Source of the DNA: a virus
Virus record (IMG/VR): IMGVR_UViG_3300037070_003657
Coordinates: 1-64,000 of that record
Strand: one strand, 5' to 3'
Length of the DNA stretch: 64,000 nt
Shown here: piece after piece, positions 14,544-22,627 of the stretch
Layout of the letters: each line of letters starts with the position of its first letter
Position numbering within the stretch: the stretch's first letter is position 1
Notes under the pieces: model-generated
Seen by the model: the letters and a program-made list of their open reading frames with translations, nothing else
What the model was told of the DNA's origin: nothing
The model's database searches: none
Position numbers and translations under genes: made by a program

Positions 14544-17429
14544 CTAGAGGGAGGCCACCCTCCGAATGTCGTCGCTGAGGACGTAGACCTCGGTCAGCGT
14601 GACTGCTGGGCTGGCGCCCTGTCCGCCGGTGGTGATCGAGGCCGCGTCCGGCTCGCCTCCGTGGGAGGTGGTCCGCACGACGATCCGGATGGCGTTGCAG
14701 TCCTGGGGTACCGGCAACTTCACCGGGAACACCCACTGCTCGTCCCAGAAGGTGTCGCGCTGGGTGCCGGTGTTGTGCGAGTCCGCACCGTGCAGCATCG
14801 AGGTGGGCGTCTTGGTCACCGTGGCCCTGGTGGTCCACGCGCCGCCACCGTTGGTGGAGGTCTGGATGTCGAAGTCGGCCAGCGTCGACTGCTGCTGCCA
14901 GCCCATCCCGGCGTAGATGATCACGTGGCTCACCTGGCGGAAGACCGGGAACCTCACCGTGTAGTTCGACGGCACCGCGCCCACCGACATCTCGGCGTTG
15001 TTGTCGTAGGTCAGTTGCCACTGCCCGTCCACCGCGAGGCGCGAGCCGGTGATCCCGTCGAAGGAGCCGAACGAGTCCAGCCCGGCGAGGTTCCCCGCGT
15101 CCCGGTTGTTCAGGTCGAGGAAGGTCTTGACCGTGGCCGTGCAGCCAGCAGGCAGGGCCACCCAGGTGGGAAGTCCGCCGATGCCCACAGTGATCTCACC
15201 GTTGATGGGGTTGACCACCGTGGGCTTGCCGAACCCGTCCCGCCAGGTCACGCTGCTCGGCACCGCACCGGCCAGTTTCAGCACCATCGTGGCGTTGTCG
15301 AGGTGGCTGGTCGCCACCAGCGCCAGCGTCGAGGTGTCGTCCGCGCCGGTGTAGACGTTGCCCATGAACAGGTGCGGACCCAGCCCCTTGCCGAAGTCCA
15401 TCGGACCCGAGTAGATCTTTCCGTACACCATCTCCGCCATCACCCGGACCATCTGCGCGTGCGGGTTCAGCGACTGGTCCTCGTTCATCCACCAGCCGGG
15501 GAAGCCCCAGAAGCCGTGGGACTTGTCGTACCAGAGGTTGTTGCGCTCCTTGGGGATGCCGTAGCGCTCCAGCATCAGGTGGTAAAGCATCTGCCAGCGC
15601 GCACGGCGAGGGTGGTAGACCCCGTAGACGGGGGTGAGGACGCCGAACTCCCCCTGCCAGCGGGGCATGTGCTCGACCCCGGCGGAAGTCAGCACCTCCG
15701 CGAACTTGTCCATCGTGTGGAAGCCGGTGTGGATGTCGGTGATCATGAAGTTGTAGACGTGGACCATGACCGCGTCGATGTAGTCCTTGGCCGCGACCAC
15801 TGGCCCGTCGATCTTCCAGGAGTCAGCCCCGTTGGCGTTGATGCCGGTCAGCCAGCGCCACAGCGCGGAGACACCGCCCAGGCTGCCATCGGCCAGCGGC
15901 CCCCACTGGTCGTTTCCGATGTCGACGATGCTCGGCCCCATGACCTTCGCCGCAGGGTTCGCAGCCTTCACAGCGGCGTGGAACATCCGGGCGTCGTGGG
16001 CGTAGCGCGACACGTTCTTGCGCAGGTCCGGCTCGTTCTCCGGCCCCTCGTACCACAGGCACTTGTACGGCGCCGCCGAGCACGCGGTCACGACCTGCTT
16101 GACGCCGTTGTACTTGGCGACCGGGATGGTCCCGCTGGCCACAGTGACCGCGCCGTTCGAGTCCTGGTCGTTCGCCCGGTAGGTAGCCACCAGTGCGCTG
16201 TTCGCGGTGGCCTGCAAGACGGCGGTAACGGTGGCCGGGACGTTGTCGTAGACCTCCACTTCACCGTGCTCGTGAGCGACCGCGCCCGTCTCCACCAGCA
16301 CCGCGTCGAGCCACGCCTGACCCGATCCGCTGTCGACGGGCACCGGCTCGAAGGTGATCTCGGTCAGTTCGGTGATCGGGGTGAAGGTCACCGACATCTT
16401 GGTCCAGGCGTTCTTGGTGGTCATGGACGCGCTGGTGTTGACCTCGGGGATGCTGAGCCGCACGTTCGGGGAGCCGGTGGGGACGTAGGCGTAGGCGCTG
16501 AGCGTGTACGTCGTGGCGGTGTCCAGTTCGAGGACGGTGTTGGTGTTCTGGGTGGTGCCACCAGCCCAGGTGCACAGCAGGGACTTGGTCCCGTGCTTGG
16601 CGACCACCGACGACTGCTCGACGGTGGCGTTGGGGTTCCAGCCCCAGGTGCCGGTGCCGGTCTCGAACGAGGCGTTCTCGGCGGAGAGCAGGTTGGTCGC
16701 GGTCGCTCCCTGGTTGAACGTGATCTTCAGCCCTGACGAGGTCCCTGCTGCCACCGTCACGGTCGTGGCACCGCGCTCCGCCACGGCCCCACTGCGGTGC
16801 ATCCCGTACATCCTGTTGCCACCGAAGACGAAGCGGTCGACCGAGTCGGCCGGGAACGAGATGTAGGCGTGGCGCGGACGGGCCGCGTCAGGTCCCAGGG
16901 CATCGGCCCCCGTGGTCCAGTATTCGTTCGAGACCAACAGGCTCGCCTGGGCGTTGGCGATGCTGTCGAAACCGGAGGTCGGGTTGTCGGGGATGGTGAT
17001 CTGGAGACGGCTGGTGCCGATCCCCAGCCAACCCTTCAACGCCAGGTCGGGGGACTCGCCGCCCACGGCCTGGTCCTCGGTCCGGTTCGGCCGAGGGGTG
17101 AAGCGTGCGTCGCTGGTGATCACCGAGAAGTTGGTGACGCCCCGGCTGAACCCGTACAGGGAGTCGTTCGTAGCACCGGTCAGGTAGAGCCGGTACCAGC
17201 CCACGGGCCAGCCACCGCCAGGCGCTGTGGGTGTGACGCCGGTAGCCGCCGACAGCGACCCCGTGGTGATCGTCGCGCCGGTGTAGTCCCTCACCGTCCA
17301 GGTGCCGGTGACGGCCTTGTCGAAGGTGAAGGTCGGAGTCTCCCCGACCAGGTAGATGTTGCCGCGTGTCGAGCCGCTGATCACCGCGTAGGCGCTGGGG
17401 ATCGGGCTCAGCGGGAAGGCGACAGCCAC
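14544..17429 (-). CDS. Tail fibre with GH-A-type glycoside hydrolase and carbohydrate-binding domains
   Basis: 961 residues from GTG 17429, two bases past the upstream stop. Domains: N-terminal beta-sandwich; FETGTGTWGWN-type CBM4/9-like module near residues 245-390; a TIM-barrel-like centre with WYEGPENEPD (candidate acid/base E466) and RWQGEFGVL (candidate nucleophile E594). The 128-residue spacing suits the strand 4 and 7 glutamates of clan GH-A. The C-terminal ~170 residues look like an F5/8 discoidin module. A likely depolymerase acting on host surface or extracellular polysaccharide; substrate unknown. A long antiparallel frame opposite it is a shadow. Confidence 0.75.
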   Translation of the reverse strand: MAVAFPLSPIPSAYAVISGSTRGNIYLVGETPTFTFDKAVTGTWTVRDYTGATITTGSLSAATGVTPTAPGGGWPVGWYRLYLTGATNDSLYGFSRGVTNFSVITSDARFTPRPNRTEDQAVGGESPDLALKGWLGIGTSRLQITIPDNPTSGFDSIANAQASLLVSNEYWTTGADALGPDAARPRHAYISFPADSVDRFVFGGNRMYGMHRSGAVAERGATTVTVAAGTSSGLKITFNQGATATNLLSAENASFETGTGTWGWNPNATVEQSSVVAKHGTKSLLCTWAGGTTQNTNTVLELDTATTYTLSAYAYVPTGSPNVRLSIPEVNTSASMTTKNAWTKMSVTFTPITELTEITFEPVPVDSGSGQAWLDAVLVETGAVAHEHGEVEVYDNVPATVTAVLQATANSALVATYRANDQDSNGAVTVASGTIPVAKYNGVKQVVTACSAAPYKCLWYEGPENEPDLRKNVSRYAHDARMFHAAVKAANPAAKVMGPSIVDIGNDQWGPLADGSLGGVSALWRWLTGINANGADSWKIDGPVVAAKDYIDAVMVHVYNFMITDIHTGFHTMDKFAEVLTSAGVEHMPRWQGEFGVLTPVYGVYHPRRARWQMLYHLMLERYGIPKERNNLWYDKSHGFWGFPGWWMNEDQSLNPHAQMVRVMAEMVYGKIYSGPMDFGKGLGPHLFMGNVYTGADDTSTLALVATSHLDNATMVLKLAGAVPSSVTWRDGFGKPTVVNPINGEITVGIGGLPTWVALPAGCTATVKTFLDLNNRDAGNLAGLDSFGSFDGITGSRLAVDGQWQLTYDNNAEMSVGAVPSNYTVRFPVFRQVSHVIIYAGMGWQQQSTLADFDIQTSTNGGGAWTTRATVTKTPTSMLHGADSHNTGTQRDTFWDEQWVFPVKLPVPQDCNAIRIVVRTTSHGGEPDAASITTGGQGASPAVTLTEVYVLSDDIRRVASL

Positions 17430-17430
17430 G

Positions 17431-18789
17431 TCAGACCCAGATGTTCGTACGGGTGATTCCGGCCTGACCGGCAGAGCCAGCCACCCCGGTTCCGTTCTTC
17501 GCCCCGCCTGCGCCACCTGCGGCTGACAGCACCCCGGTCCAGCCCGTGGTGTCCGTGGTGTTCAGGACTGCCACACCGCCAGCGCCACCGCCACCGCCAC
17601 CGGCGTTGGTGCCCACGGCGTTGCCGCCGTTCTCGGCGTCGGCGCGGATGTTCACCGAGCCGGTGATCCGGCGAGCGTTCACGATGACCACCTGGCCACC
17701 GTTGCCGCCCTTCCCGCCGTTGCCGCCGCCACCGCCGCCAGCGCCACCGGAGGCACCGCCTTCGAGGGGGTAGAAGTTGTTGTTGTTGGGGTTCAGCCAG
17801 TCGAAGATCGGCAGCATCCCGGTGAACGCCGAGGGGGCCGACTGCAACCAGTATTGGGTCAGGGCATTGGAGCCGAACTGGGTGTTGGTCCCGTTGGCAC
17901 CGCCTCCAGCGCCACCCGACCCGGCGCCACCCGCACCCGACCCGGCGAAGGAGTTGTAGGCGCCGTTCTCCACGCCACCAGTGCCAGCGCCAGCGCCACC
18001 GGCAGGCCCGATGGAGCCAGGGCCGAAGAAGCCGAAGCGGCCGGGAGTGGTGCCGCCGGTCTCAGCGACGATGTTGCCGGTCCCCGACAGTGTGCCCAGC
18101 ACGTTGATCGGCATCCCTGCCGGGCGGAGGGTGACGCCTGCACCCAGGACCAGGTCGGTGGCGTTGATCGGGTGGACAGCGGAGTAGACCGAGCCCGACT
18201 TGCTGAACGACGCATGGGTGACGGTGCCGTCGAGGACGAGGCTGCCGTGCGAGCCGGTGCCGAACCAGGCGTACTGCCCGACCGCAGGGTGGGAGTGGTC
18301 GCCGCGAGAGTAGGTGTCGTCGGAGCCTGCGCTGCCACCGGCCATGCTCGCCGGGGCCGGAGCGTCGTCCTCTGCGAGCGCGACGTTGGCGATGGAGTCC
18401 AGCACGTCGGCGCCGAAGGAGGTGGCGGTCGGCCACCAGGACCCGGCCGGGTCCGCGATGAACGTGCTGCCGGTGTGCTGGCCTGGAAGGACCAGGCTCT
18501 GCCCGCCCAGCCCTCGGATGTTGCCGGTGACCGTCACGTCGTTGATCGAGGCGTCGATCTTCTCGACGCCGATCATGGAGCCACCGGCCTGGCCGGTCGG
18601 CAGCGACATGGACTTGGCCCCGCCCGAGGCGTCCACCGGAGTGTGTCGCCCGACCTGGAGCGGTCCGCTCGTGGAGGTCGTGGCCGCGACGATCATCCCG
18701 CTGCCAGCAGCAGCCAGAGCCTCGATCCCGTCGAGGTCGAGGTTGAGGTCGTCTCCCCAACTCGGGATGCCGATGACTGGGCGAACCAT
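17431..18789 (-). CDS. Gly-rich tail fibre protein
   Basis: 452 residues from ATG 18789. The N-terminus MVRPVIGIPSWGDDLNLDL is a short virion-type domain. A SDDTYSRGDHSHP segment near residue 160 resembles the His-containing collar motif of phage fibres. The C-terminal half has long Gly runs (SGGAGGGGGGNGGKGGNGG) ending in GQAGITRTNIWV, like Gly-rich adhesion tips. Part of the leftward fibre operon; probably host recognition. Confidence 0.75.
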   Translation of the reverse strand: MVRPVIGIPSWGDDLNLDLDGIEALAAAGSGMIVAATTSTSGPLQVGRHTPVDASGGAKSMSLPTGQAGGSMIGVEKIDASINDVTVTGNIRGLGGQSLVLPGQHTGSTFIADPAGSWWPTATSFGADVLDSIANVALAEDDAPAPASMAGGSAGSDDTYSRGDHSHPAVGQYAWFGTGSHGSLVLDGTVTHASFSKSGSVYSAVHPINATDLVLGAGVTLRPAGMPINVLGTLSGTGNIVAETGGTTPGRFGFFGPGSIGPAGGAGAGTGGVENGAYNSFAGSGAGGAGSGGAGGGANGTNTQFGSNALTQYWLQSAPSAFTGMLPIFDWLNPNNNNFYPLEGGASGGAGGGGGGNGGKGGNGGQVVIVNARRITGSVNIRADAENGGNAVGTNAGGGGGGAGGVAVLNTTDTTGWTGVLSAAGGAGGAKNGTGVAGSAGQAGITRTNIWV

Positions 18790-18812
18790 AAGAGCCCTCG
18801 CTTCGCAAACAG

Positions 18813-18850
18813 AACTGGTCGGGACCAGTGTGCCCTGGTCCCGACCAGTT
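18813..18850. terminator. 16-bp perfect hairpin
   Basis: Arms AACTGGTCGGGACCAG (18813-18828) and its complement (18835-18850) flank a 6-base loop between the holin and fibre genes. On the minus strand no U-run follows, so it may be a processing or pause site that sets the lysis-to-fibre ratio rather than a full terminator. A protein-binding role is also possible. Confidence 0.65.
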
Positions 18851-18874
18851 TAGATACAGACGCGCCCCTGGGCG

Positions 18875-19246
18875 CTACGCAGCAGGAGGCGGGCTGTCGT
18901 GGTTCAGCGCACCCTGAGCCTTGGCCGTCACCCCGGTGGGGTTCCACAGGCCGTAGTGCGTGGCGACACCGATCACGAACGTCACCACCGTCGACAGCAG
19001 TGCCTGCTGCCACACGAAGTTGCTGCTGTTGATGAACTCCGTCAGGAACCCCGACACCGCCGAGAGTCCCAGGAGGAGCAGCGACTTGATGGTGGGGCTC
19101 GTGCTGGCCTTGGTCACCAGACCCACCAGGATCGGGATGAATACGCCGATCAGGAGGCTGGCCACCTGGACCGCGTCGATGGTCGTGTGCGCGGTGGGGT
19201 CGATGTCGTTGTCTAGCCCCAGCGTGGTGATGGTGTAGATGAGCAT
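18875..19246 (-). CDS. Holin
   Basis: 123 residues from ATG 19246 (GGAGATC upstream). Three hydrophobic helices are visible: about residues 26-45 (QVASLLIGVFIPILVGLV), 54-70 (IKSLLLLGLSAVSGF) and 77-98. The Pro-rich C-terminal tail is cytosolic. It lies directly downstream of the endolysin gene on the same strand. It probably forms membrane holes that time lysis. Confidence 0.8.
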   Translation of the reverse strand: MLIYTITTLGLDNDIDPTAHTTIDAVQVASLLIGVFIPILVGLVTKASTSPTIKSLLLLGLSAVSGFLTEFINSSNFVWQQALLSTVVTFVIGVATHYGLWNPTGVTAKAQGALNHDSPPPAA

Positions 19247-19252
19247 GATCTC

Positions 19253-19981
19253 CTACTTCCCTGAGGCCAGGAGCAGGAGCGCCTTGGCCTTGTCCTTCGC
19301 CTTGTTGAAACCGTCCCACATCCAGACGGCGGTGGCGATCTGTGGGACCAGGTTCGCACGAACGGCGTTCCAGTCGTCCTTGGTCCAGTCGACCGGTGAT
19401 GGCATGTCGTCCTCCAGTTCTTTCTCCCAGGCGTAGAAGTCGTCCAGGGTCTTGTCGATGTCGGCGCGCCACTGAGCGGGCGTGCCGACCGGCCACGGGG
19501 GACGGCCCTCGTCGCCAGGGAACCACGACTTGTCGAGGTCCACGTTGTGCATCCCCGCCAGCCCGAAGGCGTGCAGGTAGTAGTCCTCGATCTGGCCGGG
19601 CACGAACACCCCGACCGGGATGGCGAGGTGCGGGTGGACCAGCGAGCACATGTGGATGTGGTCGGACCACGGCCCCTGGCTGGGCTTGCGCCACCAGGCT
19701 GCCCACCCGCACGAGCGCAGGAACCGCTGTGCCGCCGACCAGGTGAGGCCCACGATCATCACGTCCAGACAGCGGTCCTTGTCGTGGGTGCCCGCCGAGA
19801 CATCCACGTCGTCGTGGTAGCAGCCCTGAATGATGATCAGCCTGGCGCTGGGGTGCTGCTTCGCCAGCCGCTGCTTCGTGTAGTCGAGGTGATTGGCGGT
19901 GGCCTTCGAGCACTGGAAGAATCCGTGGCCGGTGCTCGGCTGCGAGTAGGTGACCTTCTCGGTCAGGTCGAGGACGGTCAT
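19253..19981 (-). CDS. Endolysin, M15-like zinc peptidase
   Basis: 242 residues from ATG 19981. GTHDKDRCLDV supplies His66 and Asp73, and WSDHIHM supplies His108 and His110. This reproduces the H-x6-D ... H-x-H zinc ligand spacing of D-Ala-D-Ala carboxypeptidase/VanY (M15) enzymes used as endolysins. The C-terminal ~90 residues (WPVGTPAQWRADIDKTLDDFYAWEKE) may form a cell-wall or helical domain. It is next to the holin, and the start overlaps the following EEP gene's stop. Confidence 0.75.
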   Translation of the reverse strand: MTVLDLTEKVTYSQPSTGHGFFQCSKATANHLDYTKQRLAKQHPSARLIIIQGCYHDDVDVSAGTHDKDRCLDVMIVGLTWSAAQRFLRSCGWAAWWRKPSQGPWSDHIHMCSLVHPHLAIPVGVFVPGQIEDYYLHAFGLAGMHNVDLDKSWFPGDEGRPPWPVGTPAQWRADIDKTLDDFYAWEKELEDDMPSPVDWTKDDWNAVRANLVPQIATAVWMWDGFNKAKDKAKALLLLASGK

Positions 19982-20721
19982 GCCTCCAACTCCACGTACA
20001 GACCCTCGTGGTCCGTGGTCAGGTCCGCCCTCGGGATGACCTCGTAGGCCAGCACCCTCACGCCGGGGGTGACGAACACCTCGTCCAGCGACCGCCGGTG
20101 CGGGTCGGCCAGCCTCGCGGAGGTCGCACCCACGGACCCCATCACGCTCTCCACGTACGAGGAGCCCTGGCCGACCAACTCGTTCCAGTCACCGGCTGCG
20201 ACACCGGCCTGGTTCTTCTGCCTAGCCGTCCGCAACTGGCCCGCGTAGGCATCCACCTGCTTCTTGTGCTCGCGCCGGATGTGGGCGTCCATGCCGGGTG
20301 GGGGCTTGCCCAGCGTCCAAGTGTGCACGTCGATCAGCCGCCACAGCCTGCCGGTCTTCCGGTCCTCGACCAGCAACTTCGTGAGCCGTCGCTCGGGGTG
20401 CCACTTGTCACCGGGGATGGCTGCCGTGAGGAGGGGGTTGTTGCTGCCGCCCTTGATCTTCTTGAACCGGGAGCGCTTGGCGAAGATCAGGGTGCCGCTC
20501 GACGCCGGACCATCGGACTGTGGGACGAACCCCATGTTGATCCAGAAGATGGGGTTGTGCGCCAGCCGCGCTCGGGCTCGCACCCGGACGCGACCACACT
20601 CCTGGAGCATGGTGATGTTGGGCTTCTTCTGACGCCGTACGCGCCTGAACCCTCCCTCACGCAGGGACTGTCCGACATGGGTGTTCACGCACAGGATGCG
20701 GACGGGCTCGTGCTTCGACAT
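19978..20721 (-). CDS. Endonuclease/exonuclease/phosphatase (EEP) fold protein
   Basis: 247 residues from ATG 20721 (GGGAAGGGAGC upstream). EEP landmarks in order: RILCVNTHVG (Asn), MLQECG (Glu metal ligand), LIDVHTWTLG (Asp/His), AAGDWNE (D-x-N) and TTDHEGLYVEL (terminal Asp-His). This is the DNase I/exonuclease III-like metal hydrolase fold. It is first gene of the leftward lysis/fibre operon, an odd place for a nuclease. Host DNA degradation or phosphodiester removal is possible. Confidence 0.8.
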   Translation of the reverse strand: MSKHEPVRILCVNTHVGQSLREGGFRRVRRQKKPNITMLQECGRVRVRARARLAHNPIFWINMGFVPQSDGPASSGTLIFAKRSRFKKIKGGSNNPLLTAAIPGDKWHPERRLTKLLVEDRKTGRLWRLIDVHTWTLGKPPPGMDAHIRREHKKQVDAYAGQLRTARQKNQAGVAAGDWNELVGQGSSYVESVMGSVGATSARLADPHRRSLDEVFVTPGVRVLAYEVIPRADLTTDHEGLYVELEA

Positions 20722-20884
20722 TGGCTGCTCCCTTCCCTGTAAACATACGCCCGGCACGGCGTGTCTTCCGGCAACTCCCTGTGCGTGTGTAGAGTCACCC
20801 TCAGAACTGACTGTGGGTCTTGGAACCTGGGTCTCTGGCGCGAAGCGCACCCGACTTTCCCGTACACACCCACAGGAGCCCATC
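20722..20884. other. Divergent intergenic region between lysis operon and capsid gene
   Basis: 162 bases separate the divergent starts 20721 (minus) and 20885 (plus). GTAAACAT occurs at 20739-20746, matching the motif before the first left-arm gene. TAGAGT near 20790 could be a weak rightward -10 with a poor -35. No palindrome copy is present, which is unusual for a block boundary in this phage. Confidence 0.5.
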
Positions 20885-22564
20885 GTGGACAAGTTCAAGG
20901 ACATGACCGACGAGGCCCTCGCCGCACTGCGCGTCGAGAAGAAGGCCGAGTTCGACGCACTCCGCGCCGCCGACACGTTCTCCGCAGAGGAGATCGCCAA
21001 GGGTGAGGCGCTGTTCGCGGAGATCGGGGAGATCGACGAGGAGACCCAGCGTCGCAGCACCGAGGCCGAGGAACTGGCCGGTCGCGCGCAGGCACTGAAG
21101 GACGCCTTCTCCGAGGGTGACGCCGAGCCGGAGCCCGAGGGCGACGAGGACGAGAAGGACGAGAAGGGCGAGCCCGCCGAGGGCACGGTCGAGGGCGAGA
21201 CCGAGATCAACCCCGAGGACGAGGCCAAGGACAAGGTCGAGGAGGGCGCCGAGAAGGCAGCCGCCTCCGGCCGCACCGTCCGGGTCAGCGCCCGCGTCAA
21301 GGCCGCTGCCGCCAAGGGCAAGCCCGACGTGCCGGACAACGCCGAGCGCGTGTCCATCACCGTGGGCGCCGACGTAGAGGGCTTCGCCTCCGGCTCCCGG
21401 CTGGAGGGCCTGGAGCAACTGACCACGGCAGCCATCAACCGCATGAGCGGCTTCCAGGCCCCGAACGGTGACGGCGAGTCCGAGGACCTGCGCAAGTTCG
21501 CGGTCGCCGCGATCAAGCGCCCGTACCCCGAGGACCTCACCATCACCCGAGGCGCCACCGAGGACACCATGATGGAGGTCCTCTACCGGGCCTCCAACGA
21601 GAGCCGCCTCGACGGTGGAAGCCTCACCGCCGCGAACGGCTGGTGTGCCCCGAGCGAGACGCTCTACGACCTGTGTGCGCAGGAGACCGCCGAGGGCATC
21701 CTCTCGATCCCCGAGGTCAACGTGAAGCGGGGCGGCATCAAGTACACGACCGGTCCGGACTTCTCCACGATCTACTCCGGCGTCGGCTTCCTCCAGACGG
21801 AGGCCCAGGCCATCGCCGGTACCACCAAGGCGTGCTACGAGGTCCCCTGCCCGACCTTCACCGACGTGCGGCTCGACGCCATCGGCCTCTGCATCAAGGT
21901 GCCGATCCTGCTCAACGTCGGCTACCCGGAGGTCACCAACCGGATCATGTCCGGCGCGCTGATCGCCCACCAGCACAAGGTGAACGCCTCGGTCATCTCG
22001 CGGATGGTCACCCTCGCGGGTACCGCCAACGCGGTGACGGACTTCTCGTCCACCACGCAGAACACCCTGGCCGGGCTCGAACTCCTGGCGGACCGGCTCC
22101 GTCAGAAGTACGTGCTCTCCATGAACCAGACGATGGAGGTCGTCATCCCGTTCTGGGTCAAGGGCGCGATCCGGTCTGACCTCTCGCTCCGCACGGGGCA
22201 GGAGTACGACGCGGTCACCGACCAGCAGATCATGGCTCACTTCGCGGCGCGGAAGTTGAAGGTCCAGTTCGTCTACGACTGGCAGGCGCTCACCGACTAC
22301 GCCACGACCGAGGGCTACCCGGCCACCTACCAGGCGCTCATCTACCCGAGCGGCACCTTCGTGAAGGGCACGACCGACGTGATCAACCTGTCGAGCGTGT
22401 ACGACGCGGCCAGCCTGGCGGTGAACACCTACACCGGGCTGTTCTTCGAGGAGGGCCTGCTCGTCGCCAAGATGTGCAACGAGGCCATGCTCGTCACGCT
22501 CGCCATGTCGTCCAGCGGTCGCACCGGTATCGCCAACGTCGCGGCTGCCGGGACCGGGGCCTGA
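20885..22564 (+). CDS. Major capsid protein with N-terminal scaffold-like region
   Basis: 559 residues from GTG 20885 (AGGAG at 20873-20877). Residues 1-105 are charged and helical with a very acidic Glu/Asp stretch (EPEPEGDEDEKDEKGEPAEG), like the HK97 delta domain. An Ala/Lys-rich linker follows, then the HK97-fold shell part (ITRGATEDTMMEVLYRAS; VPILLNVGYPEVTNRIMSG). The N-terminal region is probably cut off by the maturation protease encoded 11 kb upstream. A hairpin follows the stop. Confidence 0.9.
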   Translation: MDKFKDMTDEALAALRVEKKAEFDALRAADTFSAEEIAKGEALFAEIGEIDEETQRRSTEAEELAGRAQALKDAFSEGDAEPEPEGDEDEKDEKGEPAEGTVEGETEINPEDEAKDKVEEGAEKAAASGRTVRVSARVKAAAAKGKPDVPDNAERVSITVGADVEGFASGSRLEGLEQLTTAAINRMSGFQAPNGDGESEDLRKFAVAAIKRPYPEDLTITRGATEDTMMEVLYRASNESRLDGGSLTAANGWCAPSETLYDLCAQETAEGILSIPEVNVKRGGIKYTTGPDFSTIYSGVGFLQTEAQAIAGTTKACYEVPCPTFTDVRLDAIGLCIKVPILLNVGYPEVTNRIMSGALIAHQHKVNASVISRMVTLAGTANAVTDFSSTTQNTLAGLELLADRLRQKYVLSMNQTMEVVIPFWVKGAIRSDLSLRTGQEYDAVTDQQIMAHFAARKLKVQFVYDWQALTDYATTEGYPATYQALIYPSGTFVKGTTDVINLSSVYDAASLAVNTYTGLFFEEGLLVAKMCNEAMLVTLAMSSSGRTGIANVAAAGTGA

Positions 22565-22573
22565 TCCTCAGCA

Positions 22574-22602
22574 GGGGGAGGGGCTCACGAGGCCCCTCCC
22601 CC
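22574..22602 (+). terminator. GC-rich hairpin after capsid gene
   Basis: Eleven-base-pair stem (GGGGGAGGGGC with its complement) around a 7-base loop, starting 10 bases after the capsid stop. There is no U-tract. It probably attenuates or processes the transcript so that capsid mRNA is over-represented. Confidence 0.6.
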
Positions 22603-22627
22603 CACCTGGCCCTAGAGAGGAGACGAC

